Shown: positions 54,197 through 62,870, counted from the first letter of the stretch. The stretch: 64,000 nucleotides of DNA from Butyrivibrio fibrisolvens (GCF_037113525.1 NZ_CP146963.1:1116001-1180000), one strand, 5' to 3'. Program-made: numbers and translations. Notes: a model not told the origin generated them from the sequence alone.

Positions 54197-55456
54197 ATGA
54201 GCGACAATTTACAACACAGAAAAGGATCCGTAAATGTTCTTTTTACAGATGCAAATGGAAAACCACTTGCAGGTAAGGATATTAAGATAAGACAGACAGG
54301 CCATGAGTTCTTATTTGGCTGCGGCGCATTTGATGTTCTTCCTCTTACAGCTCCTCAGGATGGCCCGAATCTTGCCATGTATGATGATGATAAGGCTAAG
54401 ACCAGAGCTATGTTCCAGGACAGAATGGATAAGTGGACTGATATGTTCAACTTCGGCACACTTCCTTTTTACTGGGGAGGATATGAACCAGTTGAAGGCA
54501 AGATCCAGTATGAGAGCAGAATGAATGCTGCCAAGTATCTTACAGAGCATGGTGCCAAGGTAAAGGGACACCCACTTTGCTGGCATACAGTATGTGCTGA
54601 CTGGCTCATGAATTATGATAATGCAACTATCCTTCAGAAGCAGCTCGACAGAATTAACCGCGACGTAACAGCTTTTAAGGGTACTATCGATATCTGGGAT
54701 GTTATCAATGAAGTTGTTATCATGCCTGTATTTGATAAGTATGATAATGCTATTACAAGAATATGTAAGGATTTAGGAAGAATCCGCCTTATTAAGGAAG
54801 TATTCGAAGCTGCCAAGGCTGCTAATCCGGATGCGACACTCCTTATCAATGACTTTAACCTTTCAGAAAGTTACAGAATACTGATCGACGGATGTCTTAA
54901 TGCAGGAGTTCCGATCTCAGCTATCGGAATCCAGACACACCAGCATCAGGGATATATGGGCAAAGAGAAGCTTGAAGATATTCTTGAGAGATTCTCATTC
55001 TTCGGACTTCCGCTTCACTTTACAGAGAATACACTCGTGTCAGGACACCTTATGCCACCTGATATCGTGGATCTTAATGACTATCAGGTTGATGAGTGGC
55101 CTTCAACTCCTGAAGGAGAAGAGCGCCAGAAGAAGGAATGGTCTGAAATGTATCATGTCCTTTTCGAGCATCCTTTGGTTGAAGCTGTAACTGGCTGGGA
55201 TCTTGCAGATGGTGCATGGCTTGGAGCTCCAAGCGGTCTTCTGAGAAAAGATGGAACGCCTAAGCCTTCTTACCTTGAGATCAAGAGACTTATCAAGGAA
55301 GAGTGGCATACAGAATATACAGTTCATACAGATGAGAATGGACGAGCTACAGTTGAGGGCTTTAGAGGCTCTTATGTAGCGGAAGAAGGCGATGCAAGCG
55401 CATCATTTACAATTTCAAAGAGCAGTACAGAAGAAAAACTGTCACTTGCTCACTAA
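54197..55456 (+). CDS. GH10 endo-1,4-beta-xylanase, no signal peptide
   Basis: Cleaves xylan or xylo-oligosaccharides by retaining hydrolysis. 419 residues. TIM barrel with KVKGHPLCWHT, IDIWDVINEV (acid/base Glu172), IGIQTHQHQGYMG and LHFTENTLV (nucleophile Glu277), and the WDLADGAWLGAP cap. The N-terminus (MSDNLQHRKGSVNVLFTD) has no export signal, so it likely acts inside the cell on imported oligosaccharides, and its pentose product can feed the divergent phosphoketolase. A ~45-residue beta-rich tail follows the barrel. GAGG precedes ATG 54197. Confidence 0.93.
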   Translation: MSDNLQHRKGSVNVLFTDANGKPLAGKDIKIRQTGHEFLFGCGAFDVLPLTAPQDGPNLAMYDDDKAKTRAMFQDRMDKWTDMFNFGTLPFYWGGYEPVEGKIQYESRMNAAKYLTEHGAKVKGHPLCWHTVCADWLMNYDNATILQKQLDRINRDVTAFKGTIDIWDVINEVVIMPVFDKYDNAITRICKDLGRIRLIKEVFEAAKAANPDATLLINDFNLSESYRILIDGCLNAGVPISAIGIQTHQHQGYMGKEKLEDILERFSFFGLPLHFTENTLVSGHLMPPDIVDLNDYQVDEWPSTPEGEERQKKEWSEMYHVLFEHPLVEAVTGWDLADGAWLGAPSGLLRKDGTPKPSYLEIKRLIKEEWHTEYTVHTDENGRATVEGFRGSYVAEEGDASASFTISKSSTEEKLSLAH

Positions 55457-55491
55457 AACTGCTGTTTCCTAAAAATTTCAATAAATACTTC

Positions 55492-55534
55492 AAACCAAAA
55501 GCGGGTAGGCTTCATGTCTACTCGCTTTTGGTTT
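55492..55534 (+). terminator. Strong terminator after the xylanase gene
   Basis: AAACCAAAAGCGGGTAG (55492-55508) / CTACTCGCTTTTGGTTT (55518-55534), 16 of 17 bases paired. Confidence 0.88.
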
Positions 55535-55538
55535 GGGT

Positions 55539-55801
55539 GAGATTGTCGCAAAGGGAGAAGATTCCAGAGGCCGATAGTTGATAAATGATTTTGTGGTCGT
55601 GAAAATTATATTAAATTCAAGGCATGATATCTGGAATAATATATTCTGGGATTCATAAACTCGCTTCGCTCAAACAATGAATCCCTTACAAGAATATATT
55701 ATTCCATCTATCAAGCTCTTGAATTTAATATAATTTTCAAAGACCACAAAATCATTTATCAACTACCAGCCTCTGGAATCTTCGAGTTTTTGGCAATGTC
55801 T
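55539..55801. repeat. Large imperfect inverted repeat (~260 bp)
   Basis: The left arm (about 55539-55656) and right arm (about 55677-55801) are reverse complements with a few mismatches and small gaps. Matching blocks include GAAGATTCCAGAGG / CCTCTGGAATCTTC, AGTTGATAAATGATTTTGTG / CACAAAATCATTTATCAACT, AAAATTATATTAAATTCAAG with its complement, and GGAATAATATATTCT / AGAATATATTATTCC. The ~20-base centre holds CTCGCTTCGCTC. No gene is inside. It resembles a non-autonomous MITE-like element or a processed structural repeat. Confidence 0.85.
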
Positions 55802-55834
55802 TATATGTGCGAAGCTAGAGTTGATTAGTTTTAG

Positions 55835-56988
55835 TTAATTAAGTAGCGTGCTTTCGAGATAACGTATTAGTGCTTTAATGGTCTCCTGGTATTGCTTAAA
55901 ATAAATTTTAGAATCAACTTTTTCTATATGTAATAGGTTCTGGTCAAAAAGCGCTGATGTATGGTGGGAGATTGTTGCAGTGGTAAGACCGAGCTTACCA
56001 GCGAGCTGGGCACCGTACATGGCTTCGTTTTTGGTGAGCTCGAGGATTTCGAGCTTACTTTTATCGGACAGGAGCTTTAAAATTGTGAGAGCCCTTTCTT
56101 CTGTTAGCATGTTCCTGTTTTTGATAACAGAATCGAAAGTCAGGCTATCGCTGAAGATAGCTCCGATCAGGACTCTTGGAAGGGAGGATTCTAATGAATC
56201 ACCTCTGATGCTGAAGCTTATCTTGGAGCACTGGAGATAGGATATGTGGATGATGCTATCCTTGGGGTAAGTGTTTTCTTCGGTGGTATCACCTGAGAAT
56301 AACTTCTTCATTATGAACTCAATAAAAGGCTCTTTTCCAACTTCTTTTTTAGTATATTCAATGGTTCTTTGGCCGAAGGCTTCGAGCTTTTTTTCGTGCT
56401 TCTTGATGATCTTAGCAGCGCGTTCGAGAAGAGGGAAGAGGATTTCTATGTGCTCATCACGGTGGAGGTAAAGTTTTTGAAGCTTTAACTTATCGCTGTC
56501 ACTTAGATTGGCTTCAAATATGGCATCGAAGATCTCGGTGGAAGATACGTCTTCTTTATCGTCACCTTCGGAAGAATTTGATTCAATGCTCTTTACCATT
56601 TGAAAAAAGAACTTATTGTATTTGTTTTCATCTATCTCGGATAAGTATTTTTTGTAATCCTTAACTGAGATATTATCTGCGATATCGTCAAATGGGCAGC
56701 TGCTACCCTCGTTTACGAATAGAATATTTACAAAAGAAATGACAAACTGGCCTTTGCTGGAAAAATAGTATCCGATAGTTTCAAGGTCGTCTTTAAATTC
56801 TTTTCTGGCATCTTCTTCGATAGAGGATAGTTCTTCTACGAGCTTTTTTCCTCGGGACCGGGAACGATTCCGTGTTTGTCGGCGCTTTCTGCCATATAGG
56901 TGGAAACATAGGGAGCGGGATGAGATAAGATATTAAGTAGCGCAAGGCTTTCTCCAACGTATTGTATTTTATAAGAATAGTTATTCAT
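55835..56988 (-). pseudogene. ArsR-like winged-helix regulator, frameshifted
   Basis: The intact gene would start at ATG 56988 (GGAGG five bases upstream) with MNNYSYKIQYVGESLALLN and run to 55835. Frame breaks in a run of six T on the + strand (56844-56849, A on the coding strand): GPEEKSS-stop in the first frame, whereas KLVEELSSIEEDARKEF continues in the second. One A is missing. Restored protein ~384 residues: a long N-terminal part without recognised domain and a C-terminal ArsR-type helix-turn-helix (ERALTILKLLSDKSKLEILELT ... LAGKLGLTTATISHHTSALFDQ). Pairs with the adjacent MFS gene, a common arrangement. Confidence 0.85.
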
Positions 56989-57024
56989 CGGCTCCTCCAA
57001 AGGGGTATTTGATTTATTTATGCT

Positions 57025-57267
57025 ATGAGGTAGGTGTCAAAAGTTCCTTTTGACACCTTATGACTAACGGATTGTTCCGTTTCTTCGAAACTCTCACATC
57101 TACGTTCCACTCCGGTCGGCGCAAAGCAGACATCCCCCGGATGTCTTGCGCCCTAAAACATTCGCAAATCCGCACTACGTGCTACTTTGCTCATGTTTTG
57201 CGGGTCATAAATTCATATTCGATTTCGAGCAAGCTCGAATCGAAATGACTTTTGACCCTTACGTCAT
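57025..57267. repeat. Palindrome-rich intergenic repeat, copy 2 (expanded)
   Basis: It begins ATGAGGTAGGTGTCAAAAG and ends CTTTTGACCCTTACGTCAT, the two halves of the 41 bp element at 31298-31338, here with ~200 bases between. Inside are further palindromes: AGACATCC/GGATGTCT flanked by GGCGCAA/TTGCGCC (about 57118-57152); AAACAT..GCAAA..GCAC / GTGC..TTTGC..ATGTTT (57156-57198); and TTCGATTTCGAGC / GCTCGAATCGAA (about 57217-57245). A short open frame across it is considered spurious. Confidence 0.8.
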
Positions 57268-57315
57268 ATTATTTTTAAATCCATATGTTTTGTAATAGGA
57301 TAAAAGATGAACAAG

Positions 57316-58660
57316 TCAGCACACAGGTTCGGGATTTTTATGGCCTTCTTCTGTATTTGAGATGGCATCTGCCATTTCTTTACTCTGAGCATTTTTCTGT
57401 TTCATCTCGGCTTCAGCTTCTTCGATAGCTTTAGAACTGGTTGTGAGCATGTAGATACCAAAAAGGAAAGCAATAATACCTGCGATTATCAAAATAGTCT
57501 GTGTTGATGTAAATTTTACCACAATTCCGATGATAAATGCAGCTACAGGTGTGATGGCACAGGAAATGGCACCTCCGATACCGGATACTCTTGCGAGGTA
57601 GGATTTATCTATAACATTGAACATTTCAACGCTTATATACATGTTTCCAAGAGCTACTCCAAAGCCAAGTGATGCACACAGAACGATCAGAACAATGGCA
57701 GCTCCAAATCTCTTTTCATAAAGGGGCTGTGCTGCAACAAGGCCGATATAGAACATAACGATGAGGCCTATCATCATGATTATAGAAGCTTTGCCTGTCA
57801 GAAATTTTCTGATAGAAGGGAATAAAAGTGAGCCGAGGAGTGTTGAAACTGTGATTGTGATTCCCATGATGGAAAGGAGCTCCGGGCCGCCTTTTAAAAC
57901 TTCAGTCATAATAGGAGTCTGAAGGCTATTGATGGGAACAAGTATACCATTTAAAAACAGAGCTACGAATGCGAATACTACAAGGATTTTTTTGCCAGCG
58001 CAGTATTTAAATCCGTCTTTAAGTTCATGTATATAGCCTGAAACGCTTGCAGTAGCTTCTTTTTTGAGTTCTTCTTTAGGGAGTTTCATCCATGCAATGA
58101 AGAGAGCGGAAAGAATGAATGTTACCATATCAAGATAGATGGCTCCGCTACTTCCAATAAGAGCGATGATAGCTGCAGCCATACCGGTTCCGACGAGCTC
58201 TGTTATGGAAGAAATTGAAGTGTTAAGAGATATAGCTTCATTATAAGACTCTTTATCAACGATCATAGGGAACATTGCAGTGCCTGCTGGTGAACGGAAG
58301 GCTTCTGCTGTGGATATAACAAGACTTAAAAGACCAATAAAGCGGAGCATTCAAAAAGCCCATCATAAGACCTGTAGCCATAATGCCAACGCAGATGGCG
58401 CGTATTATATCGGTTATGATCATGATGTTCTTTTTACAATGATTTTCAACCCATGGACCTACAAGAGGTGTGACAAAAATAGTGGGAAGGCGGTTGATAG
58501 CATATATAATAGCAGACCAGGCAGCCTGACCTGTGAGTTCATATACGATCCATGAAGAGGCAATGGCATCTACAGAATCACCAAAACGGTTAACAACAGT
58601 TGAAGCAAGATCTTTACAGTAGTTTTTGTTTTTGAATAACTTTCCATACTTGGTACTCAT
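57316..58660 (-). pseudogene. MFS-type efflux transporter, frameshifted
   Basis: Membrane exporter of the macrolide/multidrug MFS type (MefE-like). The N-terminal part from ATG 58660 (GGGAG upstream) reads LASTVVNRFGDSVDAIASSWIVYELTG ... YAINRLPTIFVTPLVGPWVENHCKKNIMIITD and leaves frame after LMMGFLNAPL; the rest continues in the next frame with LLSLVISTAEAFRSPAGTAMFPMIVDKESYNEAISLN. One extra base near 58339-58341 explains the shift. Restored length ~447 residues, with roughly 12 hydrophobic segments. With the broken regulator next door, the whole unit is apparently inactive unless these are base errors. Confidence 0.87.
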
Positions 58661-58708
58661 ACGCATTCTCCCTGATATTTGATTGTCATTTGACGTGTTC
58701 CGAAAACA

Positions 58709-58849
58709 TTAGATGAATATCTAACACATCTTTCATTGTTATCATATACGTATATTAGATGAGTGTCAAGCGACAGGTTAGATGATAATAAAATCGCTAC
58801 GATGTTGCATTAAAAAAAATCAATAATGCCAGGTGTTTATATTAGATGA
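58709..58849. promoter_or_regulatory. Array of TTAGATGA boxes upstream of the MFS gene
   Basis: TTAGATGA occurs at 58709-58716, 58755-58762, 58778-58785 and 58842-58849, all in the same direction. The first is part of a perfect palindrome TTAGAT-GAAT-ATCTAA (58709-58724), 49 bases before the MFS start. The adjacent ArsR-like gene offers a regulator. The gap between the MFS and corA starts holds no gene. Confidence 0.65.
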
Positions 58850-59000
58850 AGAGCTAAAAAACGTTGTCCATCTTGCTTTTTTCACTATATTTGTGGCAGA
58901 CGGACAGATATTGTAATATATAGAAATGGATATGTTTTCGCAACTTTGAATCAGAAATCCGCAAGTATGAAAAAAGAAATATCACTAGTAGGGAGGGCAT

Positions 59001-59854
59001 ATGAAAAGCTATAAGATCAAAGAAAAACTCGAGCCTATCGAACTTAAATCATATAAAAATCTCGATTTCCAATATGTCGTAGTCATGACAAATGAAGAGT
59101 GGAAAGAGCGCGGCACCGATTTTGACATGGGTATTGAATGGGATATCTATTTCAGGTCAGGAAGTGGTACCAGAGCTGAGGTTAACTACGACTCAATTAC
59201 AGGTAAGTTCTCTATATTAGACAGACATGATATGCCAAATAAAGCAGGCGAATTCACTTTTTCCCTCGATGAAAAAGGAATAATCTTCGTTGATGATAAT
59301 GGTCTTGCAGCAGAGATCATCGAAAAGATCGCCACAACCAAGAAACTTTTCAATCCATGTCTTGAAAGATTTCTGTATGATTTCCTTGAACAGATAATAT
59401 ATAACGATGCAGAACTTCTGGCATCTTATGACAGGAACCTTGATGAGATAGAAAAGCAGATATTCGGCGGCCATACAGATAATGTACTTATGAAGATCGC
59501 AGAGATAAGAAATCATCTCAGGGATCTTAAGATTCACTATCTGGAACTGATGGATGTGTGCCAGGAATTTGAAGAAAACGAGAATGAATTCTTCATGGCA
59601 AGCAACGAAAGATATTTCCACCTTGTAAACCAGAGAATCCAAAGACTCTATGAAAGAGTAACTTCCCTTGTAGAATTCACTATCCAGCTTCGCGAATTCT
59701 GCCAGTCCAAAACTGATGAGAAGCAGAACAGTAACCTTGCATATCTCACAGTTATATCAAGTATCTTCATGCCACTGACTCTTATCGTTGGATGGTACGG
59801 AATGAACTTTAAGTACATGCCCGAGCTCGACGAGAAGTGGGCATATCCTTTTAC
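59001..59854 (+). pseudogene. corA: CorA-like magnesium transporter, 5' part, cut by a transposon
   Basis: Codes for residues 1-284 of a CorA-family divalent-cation channel. A long cytoplasmic domain ends in a helix (ERVTSLVEFTIQLREFCQSK), then transmembrane helix 1 with MPLTLIVGWYGMNF, containing the GMN selectivity motif, and YMPELDEKWAYPFT. The frame then runs into transposon DNA and stops at 59876 (TVVRHIK). The missing second transmembrane helix and basic tail are found at 62871-62943. GGAGGG precedes ATG 59001. Without helix 2 a working channel is not expected. Confidence 0.93.
59849..59854. repeat. Target-site duplication, left copy
   Basis: TTTTAC directly precedes the transposon end TGTTGT at 59855; the same six bases follow the other end at 62871-62876. 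Confidence 0.88.
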
Positions 59855-59864
59855 TGTTGTCCGG

Positions 59865-59998
59865 CACATTAAATGAGTCCTCAATCTTCACTTTAAATGA
59901 GGCTGCATAGGGGGTCAGACAAAGGGTTCAGTCAGATTGTTTGACACCTGATTTTCAGATTATATAAATGAAATCATCCCTCACGCACTTTAAATGAG
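59865..59998. repeat. Three repeated boxes at the left transposon end
   Basis: CACATTAAATGAG (59865-59877), CACTTTAAATGAG (59889-59901) and CACTTTAAATGAG (59986-59998), all in the same direction. They resemble multiple transposase-binding sites at Tn7- or Mu-type ends. Confidence 0.7.
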
Positions 59999-60007
59999 TG
60001 AGGGATG
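59975..60007 (-). terminator. Hairpin after the transposon ATPase gene
   Basis: CATCCCTCAC (59975-59984) / GTGAGGGATG (59998-60007), perfect 10-base stem, 6 bases after the stop of the ATPase gene. No long T-run. The loop contains the third left-end box. Confidence 0.65.
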
Positions 60008-60012
60008 TAATC

Positions 60013-60816
60013 CTAACCAAGTTCGCAGTCATTGACTGCCTGCATGACGATGTCGGTTGTAATGAGATCAGCTTTGGCGCTGTCACCTATAAGGAGGCTG
60101 GCGTTACAGTACTTGTTTATGAGACGCGGAGTACCATCAGCTGCGTTGAGTATTGCTTCCATTGCTGCATCATCAAAGATGGTCTGATTACAGCCAGCAC
60201 CTTTGAGCTTTTCAGAGATATAGCTGCGGCCTTCTTCCTTGGTCACACCATCAAGGTTGTAGTTCATGACGATTCTCTGCCTGAGGGGTTCATGAATACC
60301 AAGCCCAAGTGTGGAATTAAGGTTCGGAAGTCCGGCAAGCAGAATGACTGCTCTGTCCCTGGAATCCATCTCAAAGTTAAAAAGAATCTTGAGATCGTTA
60401 AGGATGGCATTGTTGATATAGTTCGCTTCATCAATGATGATCACAGGCGTTTTCCTCTTTTCAACGGACAGGCGTGTGACTTCTTCCTGGATGATCTTGA
60501 AATTACTTGGTTTCTTGAATGCAGGCTGGGCGCCAAACTCTGAAACAAGATTTCTGTAGAAATCATTCGGGGTCAGGGTGGAAAGACTTGAATATATAAC
60601 TTTATACAGCGAGGGATTCAGCGATGATGACCAGTGCCTTATGACAGTTGTCTTGCCTCTACCGGGACTTCCGGTGAGCAGGCCGAATCCTTTGGTCTTG
60701 GCCAGGTAGTCAAGGCGGAACAGGGCTTCCCTGTGTTCTGCGGTATCAACGATTATCTCCCTTGAGTTCTTGATAAATGGGTTAAACTCAAGCCCGTAGC
60801 GTGTAAAGTATTCCAT
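60013..60816 (-). CDS. Transposon AAA ATPase (ExeA/TnsC-like)
   Basis: 267 residues. N-terminus MEYFTRYGLEFNPF is the ExeA/TniB-type opening; Walker A GSPGRGKT at 49-56; Walker B VIIIDEANY at ~125-131; sensor-like LLAGLPNL and an Arg-bearing EPLRQRIV follow. Such ATPases choose the target and activate the partner DDE transposase. Its ATG overlaps the transposase stop by one base (TGATG), with GGAGAA upstream, so the two are co-translated. Confidence 0.92.
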   Translation of the reverse strand: MEYFTRYGLEFNPFIKNSREIIVDTAEHREALFRLDYLAKTKGFGLLTGSPGRGKTTVIRHWSSSLNPSLYKVIYSSLSTLTPNDFYRNLVSEFGAQPAFKKPSNFKIIQEEVTRLSVEKRKTPVIIIDEANYINNAILNDLKILFNFEMDSRDRAVILLAGLPNLNSTLGLGIHEPLRQRIVMNYNLDGVTKEEGRSYISEKLKGAGCNQTIFDDAAMEAILNAADGTPRLINKYCNASLLIGDSAKADLITTDIVMQAVNDCELG

Positions 60817-62060
60817 CAGTCTTCTCCTCTGCAGATATGTACCTTGTCTCTCTTAACTTTGGAATTCTCCACTTTGTTTAGGAGACGGATTGGCGTAAGT
60901 GTTCCATCGGCTTCAACAATGTAAATTTCGTCAAGCCCTGGAGAATAGCGGAGCTTGATATGCTGCTTTGAAAAACGGCAGTCCACTTCGTATTCAACCT
61001 GGTCTATGGTGATGACATTATCAGCCGAGACTCTTCTTTCGATTTCGAGGAGGAAGGAGTGGTCTATCTCTTCATCGCTGAGGCGGTGGAAAAGATTTGG
61101 TTCTGAGAAGTATCTGTCCTGCGGTGATCTTCCGTTTAAGGAAGAATGTACGGTCTGATTGTACTTCTGCACATAGGCAAAGAGATTACCTCTGAGTTCA
61201 TCGAGGGAATGGAAATCCCTGATGTCGAGGCCTGACATCCACTGATCTTTCATGGTGCGGAACCAGCGCTCGATCTTTGCTTTCTGTGTAGGCGTGTAAG
61301 GCTGGTCATAATGGATGACTGAGCCGATGCGGGCGGCAAGGAGTTCCATCTGCTTGTTCTTGTAGGAACTGCCATTGTCAAAGTTGAACATCTGTGGACG
61401 TCCATACTTTGCAACTGCTGATTTTATGACAGACATGAGGTTAACAAAGTTGTCATTGAAGAAAACATCTATGCCTACGATGAACCTGCTTGCATCATCG
61501 ATAAGGGCAATGATGTAGACTTTATGCTTCTTGCCATCATCGGTCTTAAGATAGGGGCCAACGCTTGAATCTCCGCACCATACCTCGTTGATGTGTGGGC
61601 GCTCGTAACGTCGCATGTCAGGGTTTGTGGTGGTCTTCATTTCAAGTGAGAGCTGATTGACGTAGCGGTTGACTGTTGATTCTGAAACAGTGCCTACTTT
61701 TATGCTTCCGTTATCCTGAAGCTGTCTGTGGATAGATGCTGCGGACATGCGGGGGTAGTTGGTTTTGAGATATCTGATCTGTTCCTGAAGATCTGCATCC
61801 AGCTTTCGGGGCAGACCCTGATCCACACGGCCTGTAGGGATGAGAGCATCAAAACCGCCTTTCTTGTAGTTACGGTACCAGCGCTCAATGGTCTGTGGTG
61901 CAAAGTGCTTGACCGAGCCATCAGGAGCTAAAACTCCCTTGGCTGAGGCGTCATTAAAGAAAGCCGTAAGGGATGAGTAGTCTTCCCAGAGACCTGAAAT
62001 GATTGGAGAGATAACAGAGTATCTCATAAGAGCAATGTTTTGTTGTTTTTCCTGATCCAT
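60816..62060 (-). CDS. DDE transposase of the three-gene transposon
   Basis: 414 residues. N-terminal helix-turn-helix region (~15-135) with two DNA-binding units, then an integrase-like core: WCGDSSVG (Asp164), FNFDNGSSY (Asp228) and KAKIERWFR (Glu264), a D,D(35)E triad with all residues present. A C-terminal beta-barrel (~300-400, ADNVITIDQVEYEVDCRF) matches Mu/TnsB/IS481-type transposases. AAAGGAGG precedes ATG 62060. Intact, so the element may be mobile. Confidence 0.93.
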   Translation of the reverse strand: MDQEKQQNIALMRYSVISPIISGLWEDYSSLTAFFNDASAKGVLAPDGSVKHFAPQTIERWYRNYKKGGFDALIPTGRVDQGLPRKLDADLQEQIRYLKTNYPRMSAASIHRQLQDNGSIKVGTVSESTVNRYVNQLSLEMKTTTNPDMRRYERPHINEVWCGDSSVGPYLKTDDGKKHKVYIIALIDDASRFIVGIDVFFNDNFVNLMSVIKSAVAKYGRPQMFNFDNGSSYKNKQMELLAARIGSVIHYDQPYTPTQKAKIERWFRTMKDQWMSGLDIRDFHSLDELRGNLFAYVQKYNQTVHSSLNGRSPQDRYFSEPNLFHRLSDEEIDHSFLLEIERRVSADNVITIDQVEYEVDCRFSKQHIKLRYSPGLDEIYIVEADGTLTPIRLLNKVENSKVKRDKVHICRGED

Positions 62061-62122
62061 GGCGGATCCTCCTTTCGTTTTTTCTTAAGTATATGGAGGA
62101 TCAGGAGAGAGTTCGTGCCAGG

Positions 62123-62641
62123 TTATGTGGTATTTAAGAAAAGGATATTTGGAGTACATTTAATCTGCATGAACTGACGCTTGAAGTATTGAAAACAGCT
62201 GCTTATAAGGCTTTCGCTATCAACAGAAATACGTTCGGAGATAAGCCGTTGTTTCCAGTGCTTCAGGTACATCCTGATGATGTATCTAAAGTTGCTCTCG
62301 TCAAAAGACAGAGCTGAGGAAAGAGTGATGCTTGAAAGCGTCTCTTTTTCATGAGCTGTGATTATCTGAAGGTGATCCTGGAATGATATCTGGGAATAAG
62401 GAACCATTGATGACAGAAGGATAGCGTGAGTGCGTCCACACTGATCGCATTTCACACGGCAGATCCTGAACATTACTTTTCCATCCTCGGTTTTAACATA
62501 TCTGTTGTAATAACCATGGACGGATAGGCAGCCTGACTGACCACAAGGGCATTTGAGCTGATGGAACTGGAGATTGTTTAGGACAGAGTTGTAGAAACAT
62601 GGTGTAATCGGATTGTTTTCTTCGACGTAAAGGGTTATCAT
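62123..62641 (-). CDS. Zinc-ribbon protein of the transposon (DUF6431-like)
   Basis: 172 residues. Cysteines at 31, 33, 38 (CPCGQSGC), His42 and Cys 61, 65, 68 (CRVKCDQCGRTHA) suggest a zinc site; LSSMVPYSQISFQDHLQII follows, a recognisable segment of DUF6431 proteins. The C-terminus is helical and basic. It heads the operon, 62 bases upstream of the transposase. By position it could be an accessory or target-choice factor comparable to TniQ/TnsD, but there is no sequence proof. ATG 62641 has only a weak ribosome site. Confidence 0.78.
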   Translation of the reverse strand: MITLYVEENNPITPCFYNSVLNNLQFHQLKCPCGQSGCLSVHGYYNRYVKTEDGKVMFRICRVKCDQCGRTHAILLSSMVPYSQISFQDHLQIITAHEKETLSSITLSSALSFDESNFRYIIRMYLKHWKQRLISERISVDSESLISSCFQYFKRQFMQIKCTPNILFLNTT

Positions 62642-62656
62642 TGTCTTGCATGTTTT

Positions 62657-62724
62657 CGTACACTTCTGTGTACGGAGTTGCTAAGGCAGGATACCAAACT
62701 TTGGTCGGGGAGGGATCCTGCCTT
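62657..62724 (-). promoter_or_regulatory. Tandem hairpins in the transposon operon leader
   Basis: CGTACAC-TTCT-GTGTACG (62657-62674), then AAGGCAGGAT (62683-62692) / ATCCTGCCTT (62715-62724) enclosing ACCAAA-C-TTTGGT (62693-62705). Both lie in the leader of the DUF6431-like gene. They may dampen read-through or act as a regulatory leader; on the + strand the large stem is followed by TTTATT. Confidence 0.7.
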
Positions 62725-62812
62725 TTATTGTCAGTAACTTTCCCATGATAACACAAAAGGCATGGCATTAAATAATCTGGCGTATTATGCACCAGAATAA
62801 ATAAGTCCACAC

Positions 62813-62870
62813 CTTTAAATAAAGTGATTCAAAAACAGAATTTAGAACGCAGGTAAAGTAACAAACAACA
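62813..62870. repeat. Right transposon end with weaker boxes
   Basis: Reverse complement starts TGTTGTTTGTTACTTTACC (62870 inward). TTACTTTACCTG and, further in, TCACTTTATTTAAAG (about 62826-62812) resemble the left-end CACTTTAAATGAG box imperfectly. Confidence 0.6.

Larger units (their letters stand above)
59855..62870. mobile_element. 3,016 bp three-gene transposon in corA
   Basis: Begins TGTTGTCCGGCAC and its other end, reverse-complemented, begins TGTTGTTTGTTAC; 14 of the first 21 bases agree. Flanked by TTTTAC. Deleting the element and one TTTTAC joins ...AYPFT to GIVCVLIVV... in frame, giving a normal CorA C-terminus, so the borders are firm. Genes, all on - strand: a zinc-ribbon protein, a DDE transposase, and an AAA ATPase. 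The gene set resembles Tn7/Mu/IS21-type systems; I do not assign an IS family. Confidence 0.92.

Noticed and set aside
57060..57248. A 62-residue frame inside the palindromic repeat
   Set aside because: Built from hairpin sequence; no ribosome site and odd composition.
59998..60543. A 181-residue + strand frame opposite the transposon ATPase
   Set aside because: Antisense shadow of a gene with intact Walker motifs; no family resemblance or ribosome site.
62493..62810. A 105-residue - strand frame at the transposon right end
   Set aside because: It overlaps the zinc-ribbon gene in another frame and crosses the leader hairpins; no recognisable domain.
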